64,000 nt of DNA, from assembly GCF_023276375.1 (NCBI RefSeq), contig NZ_JALLPK010000002.1, forward strand, positions 1-64,000, written 5' to 3'. Both the position numbers and the translations under genes were made by a program. Origin of the DNA: Halocatena marina. Its GTDB lineage: Archaea; Halobacteriota; Halobacteria; Halobacteriales; Haloarculaceae. The stretch's first letter is position 1. Each line of letters opens with the position of its first letter. The notes under the pieces are model-generated. The model worked only from the letters and a program-made list of their open reading frames with translations. It was not told the origin of the DNA and did not search any database. Shown here in pieces: positions 8,363 to 17,277 of the stretch.

Positions 8363-8400
8363 GTTATAATAATAACTGTGATTTTCCACAGTGGGGTTAA
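8363..8400 (-). promoter_or_regulatory. Promoter and operator-like repeat of the NitT/TauT-type operon
   Basis: A TATA-like box (8363-8374) lies about 29 bases before the binding-protein ATG. Overlapping and just upstream are the 10-mers AATAACTGTG (8371-8380) and GTGGGGTTAA (8391-8400), identical to those in front of nikM but separated by 10 rather than 28 bases. Within this site ACTGTG and CACAGT form a perfect inverted repeat with a 6-base spacer (8375-8392). A repressor bound here would cover the TATA box. Confidence 0.55.
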
Positions 8401-8684
8401 TATTAGTGGGTGTTCAAGGATGTGGCTGTTGCTAGAATCGATCCGTACCCAGTCGGAGCGAAGAAATCAGAAGGCACGCATTAGTTCCATTCTCTGAGGT
8501 TGTGAATAGCGGGGATCACCGGCTAAATTCGCAGTTCAGTGCGTGAATATCCACTCGGTGTCCGTCCCATCTGGGTTGACGTGGTCTCAACAGAGATCGT
8601 TTGGCGCGCGCAAGTACCTGTTGACCCAGTCGTACATCTTCTTCAGCCAACTGAACTAGTATTACTTTTTGTTGTTATTATCGG

Positions 8685-8915
8685 TCAGTCGGCACAGATG
8701 GTGCTCCAGTTCTGCTCCGGAACGGTCGTAACGGTATTTCGATCGTTGTTCCAAGATGCTTGTAAGAAGTGACACACGTAGCTGTACGGCTTGCCATCCT
8801 GATGTGGGTAGCGTTCCAGATACAGTCGCGAATTTTCCTTGTAGAAATATTTCTGAGGAGCATCGTAGGCAGCGACTGCCCGTTCGACTGATGTAGAATC
8901 ATCAGCGTGTTTTGG
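8685..8915 (-). pseudogene. 5'-truncated gene fragment of unknown family
   Basis: A 76-residue open frame on the minus strand ends at a TGA at 8685-8687. It has convincing protein-like composition (KYFYKENSRLYLERYPHQDG, then SYVCHFLQASWN and VPEQNWSTICAD) but no usable start codon before an in-frame stop at 8916-8918. It therefore looks like the C-terminal remnant of a larger gene. A second short minus-strand frame (8963-9154, 63 codons, starting MSYADDGQFPEVV) just upstream may be another piece of the same gene in a different frame. I do not recognise the family. The remaining bases between 8401 and 9281 show no gene. Confidence 0.45.
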
Positions 8916-9281
8916 TCATTTGTGCTAGTCTTTTGTGTCGGTTTACTAAAGAAATTTCATTTCTATCGGTAGTCTGAGAAGCAATACGAAACCTGTTCCT
9001 GCCCCAATTTTCTAGAGTACGTTTCGTCGGTTGCGGCACCGATCTCCACGAGGATGCCGTCGTCGGAGCCATCTCTGTCGCGGGACCAACGGTTCGGCTT
9101 CAGGAGGTACGTTAGGACAACCTCCGGGAACTGGCCGTCATCGGCGTACGACATCGAACTGCGCCTCGATAATTAGTGATGGATCCGACCGCGAGCGTCC
9201 AATGAGTAAAGCTGTAGCGGTTACCGAACAGGATCTACGAAGGTGTACAATAGGTTCGGAACGGCTTCACGACTCTGACAC

Positions 9282-9313
9282 TCCAATGTCATACAACGTT
9301 TCTATATATTGGA
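9282..9313 (+). promoter_or_regulatory. Inverted repeat over the promoter of the first iclR gene
   Basis: TCCAAT (9282-9287) and ATTGGA (9308-9313) form an inverted repeat bracketing a TATA-like run (TCTATATATT). It lies 36-67 bases before the ATG of the IclR gene. Such a position would suit autoregulation, but no binding data can be inferred from sequence alone. Confidence 0.35.
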
Positions 9314-9348
9314 ACAGCTATTTATTCGATAAGATGTATGTCGGTAGT

Positions 9349-10107
9349 ATGGAAAAATCCGCCAAAAATCCTGTCGAAACGACGAAAAAGTCGTTTCGCC
9401 TTGTGGAGACCCTCAAGGATTGTGACGAGGCCGGGGTGACAGAACTCGCTGACCGCCTCGGGATGAGCAAGAGTGTCGTCCACAACCATCTGAGCACGCT
9501 CCGCGAAGAGGGTTACGTGATCAAACGTGATGGGGTATACACATTGAGCCTCAAATTCCTTGAATTGGGCGGGTATACGCGCAAGCAGATGGACCTCTAC
9601 CAAGCGGCACGTCCGGAGATCAACCAGTTGGCCAGTAAGTCAGGAGAACTTGTAAATTTATTGACTGAATGTCAAGGGAAGGGTGTCTACCTCTACCGAG
9701 CGAAAGGCGACCGTGCAGTCGATCTAAACACCCACACGGGCTTCCGGACGTACCTTCACAGCACGGCCCTAGGAAAGTGCTTATTGGCGAATATGACCGA
9801 CGAACGTGTCGACGAGATCATCGACGAGCACCACCTCCCGGCGGAGACGGAGAATACGATCACCGACCGAGAGGTGCTCTACGATCGCCTGAATGAGGTT
9901 CACGAGCAGGGCTACGCTGTCGACGACGCCGAACGACTAGAGGGGCTACGATGCGTCGCTGCTCCCATTGAGGATACCCAGACAGTGCTCGGAGCGATCA
10001 GCGTCTCTGCCCCGATCGGTCGACTCTCTCGGGAAGAAGCCGAGGGCAAGATCAAGGATCTGATTCAGGATGCGGCGAATGTCATCGAACTGAAAGTCCG
10101 GTACTGA
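9349..10107 (+). CDS. IclR-family transcriptional regulator (catabolic island)
   Basis: From ATG 9349 the protein has 252 residues, normal for IclR. The open frame extends upstream but that part is not conserved and crosses the promoter. The N-terminal winged helix-turn-helix contains TELADRLGMSKSVVHNHL, and the C-terminal ligand domain contains the usual GKCLLANM, HLPAETENTITD and GLRCVAAPI segments. It is the first gene of an island with a D-2-hydroxyacid dehydrogenase, a ThDP enzyme, a TctABC importer and oxidoreductases, so it probably senses a carboxylate or a breakdown product and controls these genes. This role is from context. Confidence 0.9.
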   Translation: MEKSAKNPVETTKKSFRLVETLKDCDEAGVTELADRLGMSKSVVHNHLSTLREEGYVIKRDGVYTLSLKFLELGGYTRKQMDLYQAARPEINQLASKSGELVNLLTECQGKGVYLYRAKGDRAVDLNTHTGFRTYLHSTALGKCLLANMTDERVDEIIDEHHLPAETENTITDREVLYDRLNEVHEQGYAVDDAERLEGLRCVAAPIEDTQTVLGAISVSAPIGRLSREEAEGKIKDLIQDAANVIELKVRY

Positions 10108-10258
10108 GCTCCGTTCTATCAAATGAAATCCTCAATCAGATATCCGGAATCCAGCTCGATAGTCTGTCACACTCTCACGTCTGCGGTGGTCGAGGCAATA
10201 GGGGGGATCGAACAGTTCTCTGCGGACCAGCATTCGAAATTTTGGAACGCGGAACCCG

Positions 10259-11197
10259 TCAGGCGACCCGGTTCTTGAGGCTCTCGCCGTTGCGGTACCG
10301 TTGTACATTTTCCTTCACGAGATCAGCGATGTCGAGGTGATAGCGATTGGTCGCGGATCCCTTATGTGGCGCGATGATGACGTTTTCGAGGTCCCACAGC
10401 GGGGAGTCCTCGAGTAGCGGTTCCTCCTCGAAGACATCGAGCGCCGCACCCGCGATTTTCCCGTCTTCGAGGGCCACGATGAGTGCATCCTGATCGACGA
10501 TCTGCCCGCGGGCGACGTTGATCAGGTAGGCGTCCTCACGCATTGCGTCGAGTTCCTTGGTGCCGATCAGTCCTTCCGTGGCGGGCGTATGTGGCGTGGC
10601 GACGACGACAAACCGCGCGTCCGCGATGGCTGTCTCTAGTTCCGTGGGATCATAGAGCCGTGAGACACCCTTGACGGGATCGTCCGATCGTCGCACACCC
10701 ACTACGTCCGCGCCGAGAGCGTCGGCTCGCTGGGCGGTCCCGGCGCCGATGGTCCCTAGACCGACCACACAGACCCGTTCTTCCTCGATGGTGAATGGTC
10801 GCTCGTAGTCTGGTGTATGCCACTCTGAGTCGTTTTGATGGTCGCGGTAAACGTGCAACAGTCGAGCGAACGAGAGCATGAATCCGACGACCATCTCGCC
10901 GACGGTAGCACCGTGAATGCCCGTGCTGTTGGTCAGCGGAACACCCCTTTTCTCGTAGGCGCTGGTGTCGAACTCGTCGTAGCCGGCGCGGGCGCAGTGT
11001 ACCCACGCGGCGTCGAGAATCTCCGGTCGGGAAGTGTAAGTGATCACTGCGTCACCTTCGCCGTAGGTCTTGCTGTCGCCGACGAGAGCGGTTGGGATCG
11101 GGATGTCGTCGAGTGTCTCGACGAATGCCTCTTCGGGGATCACGTTTCCGATGGAGGTGTGGACGTACAGCTGCTCGAGTTCCATACGTTCGGTCAT
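10259..11197 (-). CDS. NAD(P)-dependent D-2-hydroxyacid dehydrogenase
   Basis: With the start at ATG 11197 the protein has 312 residues. It shows the Rossmann motif VVGLGTIGAGTAQ near residue 140, the catalytic Arg in NVARGQIVDQ, the Glu in ALDVFEEEPL and the catalytic His in IIAPHKGSAT, all typical of the family that interconverts 2-oxoacids and D-2-hydroxyacids with NAD(P)H. Candidate activities are glyoxylate/hydroxypyruvate reductase or phosphoglycerate-dehydrogenase-like. It is divergent from the ThDP enzyme gene, with about 130 bases between starts. The upstream extension of the frame (to 11266) overlaps that promoter and was rejected. Confidence 0.9.
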   Translation of the reverse strand: MTERMELEQLYVHTSIGNVIPEEAFVETLDDIPIPTALVGDSKTYGEGDAVITYTSRPEILDAAWVHCARAGYDEFDTSAYEKRGVPLTNSTGIHGATVGEMVVGFMLSFARLLHVYRDHQNDSEWHTPDYERPFTIEEERVCVVGLGTIGAGTAQRADALGADVVGVRRSDDPVKGVSRLYDPTELETAIADARFVVVATPHTPATEGLIGTKELDAMREDAYLINVARGQIVDQDALIVALEDGKIAGAALDVFEEEPLLEDSPLWDLENVIIAPHKGSATNRYHLDIADLVKENVQRYRNGESLKNRVA

Positions 11198-11330
11198 GAT
11201 GAGGGGTTGTGTACCGGAAGCGATTGAACCTTTTGGAGACGGCAGTGTTCTGTGTGTGCACGCCACGTCGTGGAAGGATTTATGTCGCTCTCGGTAACTG
11301 ATTTAGATGCGTAGAGAGGGAAGTGTATCT

Positions 11331-12947
11331 ATGGATGTTAATCACGCGATCGTGAACGCATTGCGAGCAGAGGGCGTAGAGTATCTGTTCGGATTCCCCA
11401 GCAACCCGTTGTTCGACACGGGGGCAGCTGAGGACGCGGGAATCCGGACAATCGTCACCAGACAGGAACGAACCGCGGTTCACATGGCTGATGCGGTTGG
11501 CCGGCTGACTTCCGGCGAGGAGATCGCCAGCTTTGCCTGCCAACACGGGCCCGGCACTGAGAACTCCTTCGGAGGGATTGCACAGGCATTCGGGGAGTCA
11601 GCGCCACTGGTCGCGATTCCAGCGGGTTACGACGCCGCGAAGACCGACACCGACCCCAAGTTCAACTCACTAGTAAACTACCAGCAAATCAGCAAATCCT
11701 GTGAACAACTCACTGATCCGGGAGCAGTCGACGAGACAATGCGTCGTGCGTTCAGCGCGGCGCGCAACGGGCGTCCGAGACCGGCCGTCGTCGAGGTCCC
11801 AAAGGACGTGTTTTACGAGGAGGTGCCTGAATTCGACTACAGCCCCTCGTCGTCCAACCGGTCCGGTTCGGACCCGGCCGTCGTCGAGAGGGTCGCTGAT
11901 GTGCTCGTTCAGGCAGACCAGCCCGTGATCTACGCTGGTCAGGGAGTCCATTATGCGAAGGGGTGGGATGCACTCCGGGACCTCGCAGAGACCTTGGAGG
12001 CGCCCGTTGCGACCAGCCTCAACGGCAAGAGTGCGTTCCCGGAGGATCACCCGCTCTCGCTGGGGGCTGCGAGCAAGAGCGAACCGGGTCAGCTGTCGCA
12101 CTTCATGCGGGAGGCGGACGTGCTCTTTGGGGTGGGCTGCAGCTTCACCGAGACGGCCTACGGGCTCACTTTCCCTGACCCCGAGGAGACAACGATTGTC
12201 CACTCGACGCTCGACCCTACTGATATCGACAAGGACCTCACCTCCGAGCACTCGCTGGTTGGCGACGCCCGACTGACGCTGGAAGCGCTGGTCGAATCCG
12301 TCGGAGACCGCGTCGCAGACGACCGCGGTCGCTTTGATGAAGTCGTCGCCGAGATCGAGGAAGTCCGCGAGGAGTGGCTTGCGGAGTGGCTACCGAAGCT
12401 TACCACCGACGAGACGCCGATCAACCCCTACCGGGTGATCCACGAACTAACGAATGTTGTCGACGCTGAGGACGCGATCATAACCCACGACGCCGGCAAT
12501 CCGCGGGACTTTCTGGCGCCGTTCTGGGAGTCGACTGAGCCGCTCTCGTACATCGGCTGGGGAAAGACCACGCAGTTGGGCTATGGACTTGGACTGGCGA
12601 TGGGTGCAAAGCTCGTCCACCCTGAGAAACTCTGTATTAACCTCTGGGGGGACGGCGCCATCGGCATGACCGGCATGGACTTCGAGACCGCCGCCCGTGA
12701 GAACATTCCTATCCTCACAATCCACCTCAACAATTACGAGATGGCGTCCTACGACACCCCTTTCTCCGGGGACTTTGCGGCGGTCGGCGAGGCACTGGGC
12801 GGCTATGGCGAGCGTGTCGAGGACCCAGGGGAGATTGCACCGGCTCTTGAACGGGCCATTGAGAAGACTAAGGAGGGAACACCAGCGCTGCTCGAGATCA
12901 TCACCGCCAAGGAAACCGACCTCTCCCGGCCGGATCTGCAGGAGTAG
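11331..12947 (+). CDS. Thiamine-diphosphate-dependent enzyme (acetolactate synthase / 2-oxoacid decarboxylase superfamily)
   Basis: The 538-residue protein (start ATG 11331, preceded by GAGAGGGA) has the three-domain ThDP layout. The N-terminal pyrimidine domain has the catalytic Glu in TRQERTAVH. A middle domain spans about residues 185-310. The C-terminal domain has the GDG...NN ThDP/Mg motif (GDGAIGMTGMDFETAARE, later HLNNYEMAS). Relatives include acetolactate synthase, benzoylformate decarboxylase and oxalyl-CoA decarboxylase, and the exact reaction cannot be chosen. An in-frame ATG eight codons upstream is possible. Its place among hydroxyacid dehydrogenases suggests it acts on the 2-oxoacid they form. 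Confidence 0.85.
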   Translation: MDVNHAIVNALRAEGVEYLFGFPSNPLFDTGAAEDAGIRTIVTRQERTAVHMADAVGRLTSGEEIASFACQHGPGTENSFGGIAQAFGESAPLVAIPAGYDAAKTDTDPKFNSLVNYQQISKSCEQLTDPGAVDETMRRAFSAARNGRPRPAVVEVPKDVFYEEVPEFDYSPSSSNRSGSDPAVVERVADVLVQADQPVIYAGQGVHYAKGWDALRDLAETLEAPVATSLNGKSAFPEDHPLSLGAASKSEPGQLSHFMREADVLFGVGCSFTETAYGLTFPDPEETTIVHSTLDPTDIDKDLTSEHSLVGDARLTLEALVESVGDRVADDRGRFDEVVAEIEEVREEWLAEWLPKLTTDETPINPYRVIHELTNVVDAEDAIITHDAGNPRDFLAPFWESTEPLSYIGWGKTTQLGYGLGLAMGAKLVHPEKLCINLWGDGAIGMTGMDFETAARENIPILTIHLNNYEMASYDTPFSGDFAAVGEALGGYGERVEDPGEIAPALERAIEKTKEGTPALLEIITAKETDLSRPDLQE

Positions 12948-13063
12948 CGTCGATTTCTACGTTCTCACCACGCTCCGATTTTAGTCAAATAGATCAACCA
13001 CGCAAAGCCGCGACCGGAGGCGACGGTCCACGATACGAGCATTATTCGGAAAAAGGAGACGCG

Positions 13064-13648
13064 TCAGAAGAGATTCGAGGCGTAGACGCTTATTTCTCTG
13101 AAGATCCCGTTGCCGTACGGGAGTGCGATGTTCATTACGTTCCTGAACGTAAAGAACACAATGGCAGCGACGGCGACACTGAACACGGCCAACTTTCCGA
13201 GGTCGCGGTAGCCGATCGTATAGGCGAACACGAACATGAAAAGCGGCGACGCGACGAGAAATCCAACGTGTTCGAGAGACACGAAGAAAACGACCGAGAT
13301 ACCGATTGCTAGCAGGTACTGGCGTTGGTTCTCCGAGAGGTCGAGGTCGCTGCTGTCGAAGCCACCGAGACTGATCGTCTCGCCGTTCTTTTTCGCGCGC
13401 CGATACAGAATGACGAAATTAAATAATCCGGACACGAGGATGACGATTAGCGTTGCCCGCGGCCAAAAGGAGGCTCCGGGATCGTACTCGGAGATACGGT
13501 TTCCAGCAAACTGCTGGGACACCGCAAAGAATCCCACAGCGAGCAGCATGAACAGGGCGGTGATCCCCATGTCCCGGACCGTACTCGGGGGTGCTTGCTC
13601 GCGCAGGGTGGTTTCCTCCTCGTTGGCTGGTCGGTCCTGTTCGCTCAT
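13064..13648 (-). CDS. tctB: Tripartite tricarboxylate transporter small membrane subunit (TctB)
   Basis: The 194-residue protein has four hydrophobic helices, a short polar N-terminus and a central charged loop (RRAKKNGETISLGGFDSSDL), the TctB pattern. Its ATG overlaps the TGA of tctA by four bases. With TctA and TctC it forms a secondary carboxylate importer that uses an external binding protein. TctB sequences are poorly conserved, so the assignment relies on topology, size and the adjacent tctA and tctC. It is the last gene of a long minus-strand run that may start near 22.7 kb. Confidence 0.85.
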   Translation of the reverse strand: MSEQDRPANEEETTLREQAPPSTVRDMGITALFMLLAVGFFAVSQQFAGNRISEYDPGASFWPRATLIVILVSGLFNFVILYRRAKKNGETISLGGFDSSDLDLSENQRQYLLAIGISVVFFVSLEHVGFLVASPLFMFVFAYTIGYRDLGKLAVFSVAVAAIVFFTFRNVMNIALPYGNGIFREISVYASNLF

Positions 13649-15192
13649 TGTTCCACCCCCGCCAGGCCGAGGCGATCACGGATTCGGTCGCCGAACTGCG
13701 TACTGTCCATGATGAGCGGTATTATGAACGTCAAGATTGCCAGAATGATCAATACGGCCGAGATGGGTCGATTGAGAAACACCATCCAGTCTCCTGATGC
13801 CTTGGTGAGGCTGCGCCGGAGGCTGGGCTCGGCGAGCGGACCGAGCACGAGGCCGATCACCATCGGTGCCACGGAGTAGTTGTACTTTTCGAGGTAGTAT
13901 CCAGCAATACCGAAGATCATCATCGTCCAGATGTCGACTACGATGTTTCGGGTAGCGAACGCACCGACGACAGTGAAGACCATAATCAATGTGAGCAGCA
14001 ACTCACGGGGGATATGACGGACCTGGAGGAACATCCGGACGATCGGCTTATTCATAAGGAGGATCGCCACGTTCGCCATTAACAGTGCGGCAAAGATGGT
14101 GTACACCAGCGGCCCTTGTGTCGAGATGAGTGACGGACCGGGTCGAATCCCGTGGAGGATGAACGCCGCCAGGATAACTGCTGTCGTCGCACTGCCAGGG
14201 ATACCGAGCGTTAACAGCGGCACGAATGCGCCGCTACAGGCTGCGTTGTTCGCCGTTTCGGGCGCGGCTACACCCTCCGGAACGCCGGTTCCGAACTTCT
14301 CGCGGACGCGCTTGGGAACAAGTCGCTGGCCAAACGTGTAGCCGAATAGCGCGCCAGTGGTTGCACCAGCGCCGGGCAAGACGCCAATGAGCGTCCCCAG
14401 AACTGAGTTGACGCTCAGGATGCGAGAGAACCGTTTGAAGTATCCGAGTGGAGGGAAAATCGACCCCGAGGTCGTATTGTCAAGGTTCGAGTCGTCCCCG
14501 GTGCCGATGAGGCTCCCACCGCTTTGGATCTGCTTCAGTACCTCTGAGAAGGCGAACACGCCGAGAATGACTGGAATGAAGTTAATCCCGCTGGCGAGGT
14601 AGTTGCTTCCGAAGGTAAACCGAGTCATGCCAGTTAGCGGATCGAATCCGAAAACGCCCAGAAACAACCCCAATGACATCATCATGGTCGCCTTCGTCAC
14701 GTTGCCAGCACCGATCGTCGAGACAAGCGCGAGTCCGAGCAGGATGACGGCGAAGAACTCCGGGTCTGAGAGCTGGATAGCGAATTCGGCGAGCATCGGT
14801 GAGAAGAACGTGAGGATGAGCGTTCCGACGATCCCGCCGAATGCCGACGCGAACACCGCAGTACTGATCGCCTCACGGAGCTTTCCCTGTTGGTTCATCG
14901 GATAGCCATCGAGCGTCGTCATGATTGCTTCGGGCGCACCGGGGACTTTAAACAGTATCGCGCTGATTGACCCCGCGTACACCGCGCCCACGTAGATGAC
15001 CGAGAGCATCATGATGCCCGCCGCGGGTTCCAGAACGTAGGTGATCGGGATCATCAGGACCACTGTCATTGTCCCATTCATCCCCGGAATTGCACCGCTC
15101 AACATCCCAAGCGTGATCGCCACCGCAAATAGGAGGAGGTTGAAAGGTGTCAGGATATTCCCGAATCCGGCGAGAAGATTCTCTATGATCAT
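13645..15192 (-). CDS. tctA: Tripartite tricarboxylate transporter large membrane subunit (TctA)
   Basis: The 515-residue integral membrane protein has 11-12 hydrophobic segments and TctA signatures: GAIPGMNGTMTVVLMIPITY near residue 35, GVLPGAGATTGALFGY near residue 270, and PETANNAACSGAFVPLLTLG near residue 315. It is the transport channel for a carboxylate captured by TctC. It lies 177 bases downstream of tctC and overlaps tctB by four bases. Family substrates include citrate and other di- and tricarboxylates; the surrounding dehydrogenases point to a hydroxy- or oxo-acid. Confidence 0.93.
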   Translation of the reverse strand: MIIENLLAGFGNILTPFNLLLFAVAITLGMLSGAIPGMNGTMTVVLMIPITYVLEPAAGIMMLSVIYVGAVYAGSISAILFKVPGAPEAIMTTLDGYPMNQQGKLREAISTAVFASAFGGIVGTLILTFFSPMLAEFAIQLSDPEFFAVILLGLALVSTIGAGNVTKATMMMSLGLFLGVFGFDPLTGMTRFTFGSNYLASGINFIPVILGVFAFSEVLKQIQSGGSLIGTGDDSNLDNTTSGSIFPPLGYFKRFSRILSVNSVLGTLIGVLPGAGATTGALFGYTFGQRLVPKRVREKFGTGVPEGVAAPETANNAACSGAFVPLLTLGIPGSATTAVILAAFILHGIRPGPSLISTQGPLVYTIFAALLMANVAILLMNKPIVRMFLQVRHIPRELLLTLIMVFTVVGAFATRNIVVDIWTMMIFGIAGYYLEKYNYSVAPMVIGLVLGPLAEPSLRRSLTKASGDWMVFLNRPISAVLIILAILTFIIPLIMDSTQFGDRIRDRLGLAGVEQ

Positions 15193-15369
15193 GGTTCCCC
15201 ATGGACCGTCAGTGGATGGTGTAAAATTGATGCGTGGCAGTGATCCGTCTGGTGGAGCTCGGCTTGTCGCTGTTCGGATCGAATATGATCGGTACTCATG
15301 CGTTGTCTCCTGTCATAGGCGGTCGGTATCATTTTCTACAATGGTACTGTATGGATGTAATCGTCTGTT

Positions 15370-16416
15370 CTACATGTCGGAGTTCAATGGTTTAACGACC
15401 TGTTCATAGGTATTGACTTCGTCTTCCATCGTCGCTCGCCACTCGTCGGAGCCCTGGTATCCCTCACGGAGGTACAGCAGCGTTTCCTGTTCGAGTTGCT
15501 GGTATGAGTCGGTTTGCATGGCTTTCTGAATGACGTCATCCCAGAACTGAATGGCCGCATCGGGGGTGCCGGATTTCACGTTGAAACCACGCGAGACGCC
15601 GTAGGTGACATCCCAACCGTTCTCACTGGTCGTGGGAACGTCCGAGAACTTCTTGAGCTTATCCTTGACGCCGACTAGGATCAGGTTGATGTCACCAGCT
15701 TTGTGCTGTTCCTTGAGCTCTTGGATCTCGCCGAATGCGGCGTCTATCTCACCGGAGATTGTGTCGGTACGCATCCGACCCGCGTCTTGGTAGGTCGTGA
15801 TACTGGTGTTGTTCAGGATGCCCGCTGTGTCGGCCCAGAGGATGGAGAACGCGGCCCCAGTGATCCCACCGACAGCGCCGATCTGAACCTCGTTCCCGTT
15901 CTTGGCTTTCTTAACAAGCGAATCGATACTATCGTGTTCAGCAGCGTCCCGACCACTGGTGTAGATCCAGCTGGTGTCGTGTTGAACACGGCAAATGTAT
16001 CCCCAGTCGTCGAGTGTGAAGTCAGCCTGTCCTGTGGCGATATTCGGTGAGATGGCGTTAGTACTCGGAAAGAGTGTATGACCGTCAGCCGGTTGATTTA
16101 ACACTCGTCGGGCTGCATTGAGACCGCCTGCGCCAGTAACGTTCTCGAACGTGAACGTAACGTTGATCCCGCGTTCGGACAGCATCTTCTCGGCGGGATT
16201 CAGGACGCCACGCGTCATCGTGTCTGTGCCACCGCCAGCCGCCCAGGGAATGATGACCCGAACGTTCCGGGACGGTTCCCAGCCGCTCGCGCCACCACCT
16301 TCTGTTGTCTCATTACCGTCGCCGCTCGTACACCCGGCAAGGCCGACGATACTGACGGCTCCTGCTGCTTTGATGAACTTCCGTCGGTTGATGTTGCTAG
16401 TCTCTTCACTGGACAT
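15370..16416 (-). CDS. tctC: Tripartite tricarboxylate transporter substrate-binding lipoprotein (TctC)
   Basis: The 348-residue protein starts with a Tat signal (NRRKFIKAAGA) and a lipobox ending LAGC at about residue 29, followed by an acidic and Gly-rich linker. The mature domain matches Bug/TctC receptors: VRVIIPWAAGGGTDTMTR near residue 50, and VGGITGAAFSILWAD further on. It is predicted to be a lipid-anchored external receptor feeding TctAB. It precedes tctA on the same strand. The 108-base gap before it (16417-16524) is AT-rich and may contain an additional promoter. Confidence 0.92.
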   Translation of the reverse strand: MSSEETSNINRRKFIKAAGAVSIVGLAGCTSGDGNETTEGGGASGWEPSRNVRVIIPWAAGGGTDTMTRGVLNPAEKMLSERGINVTFTFENVTGAGGLNAARRVLNQPADGHTLFPSTNAISPNIATGQADFTLDDWGYICRVQHDTSWIYTSGRDAAEHDSIDSLVKKAKNGNEVQIGAVGGITGAAFSILWADTAGILNNTSITTYQDAGRMRTDTISGEIDAAFGEIQELKEQHKAGDINLILVGVKDKLKKFSDVPTTSENGWDVTYGVSRGFNVKSGTPDAAIQFWDDVIQKAMQTDSYQQLEQETLLYLREGYQGSDEWRATMEDEVNTYEQVVKPLNSDM

Positions 16417-16524
16417 TGCTACCGAATAACAGAAGAGTGGTTATCAGGTTTATAGATTATGATTGTATATTGTCACGATGGTCCAAAACTGACCATTGCG
16501 GGCCGACATGGAGGCTGTTCAGCG

Positions 16525-17277
16525 CTACTCGGGCACCTCGTAGTTTCCACTGATCCGTTCGGCGGCGTCGGTCAGCCGCTCCAAATACGTGGTCAGATCC
16601 TCGCTGTCGATCGGGTTCCCATGAATCGGCGCAACGTTGTCGATCGGGTACGCCGCGAAGATGTCGTCGAGGGCTGCTCGGAGCTTCTCGGGATCAACGT
16701 AGCGCAGCCAGACGAGTTCATCCCGGTGGAATTCGTAGATCTCGTCAGCGGGAATTCCGTCTCGGAACTCAGCGGACGTGTAGCGACACTCGTCGGGCTG
16801 GTGACGGTTCCCGAGTCCGTCGGCAGTAAACAGCACGCGGTCCCCGTGGTCGTAGATCCAGGTCGTGTGCGACCGGTCGGCCAGCGGCGGATCGATGAAG
16901 CTCAGCGTTCGCCCGAGTACGTCCATCTGCCCGCCGATTTCGCATTTCGTCGCGTCGGGCAGCCCTTGGGACGCTGGCGCCTCCGAGGACGCGACAAGTT
17001 CCACGTCGCCGCTCTCAATGTTGAACTCGCCGACGTTCGCCGAGTGGGGATAGTCCGAATGGGAGAGAACGATGGCGTCGATCCCGTCGCCACCGGTCGC
17101 TTCGCGGAGCTCAGCGGTGATCTCATCGCGGTGGTAGAACGATCCCGTATCGATCAAGAGGTTGCCTTCCTCAGCAGCAATCAGATACACCGACACGTGG
17201 CGGTGACGCCCGCCGATGTCGTAACACTCCTCAATCCAGTGGACGTCGTGGGTGAGTTGGACCGTCACGGTGCTCAC
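16525..17277 (-). CDS. Metallo-beta-lactamase-fold protein with HxDxPH motif (copy 1)
   Basis: The 250-residue protein has an MBL fold: an LLIDTG strand near residue 40, a metal motif VLSHSDYPH near residue 73, an Asp in LFTADGLG and a final His in APIHGNP. The usual HxHxDH is replaced by HSDYPH, so the second His is Asp and the metal-bridging Asp is Pro. Related flavodiiron and ODP-type proteins also vary here, so it may hold iron or a single metal. It starts at GTG 17277, overlapping its paralogue upstream by four bases. It may hydrolyse an ester or lactone, or bind oxygen; no function is established. Confidence 0.8.
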   Translation of the reverse strand: MSTVTVQLTHDVHWIEECYDIGGRHRHVSVYLIAAEEGNLLIDTGSFYHRDEITAELREATGGDGIDAIVLSHSDYPHSANVGEFNIESGDVELVASSEAPASQGLPDATKCEIGGQMDVLGRTLSFIDPPLADRSHTTWIYDHGDRVLFTADGLGNRHQPDECRYTSAEFRDGIPADEIYEFHRDELVWLRYVDPEKLRAALDDIFAAYPIDNVAPIHGNPIDSEDLTTYLERLTDAAERISGNYEVPE

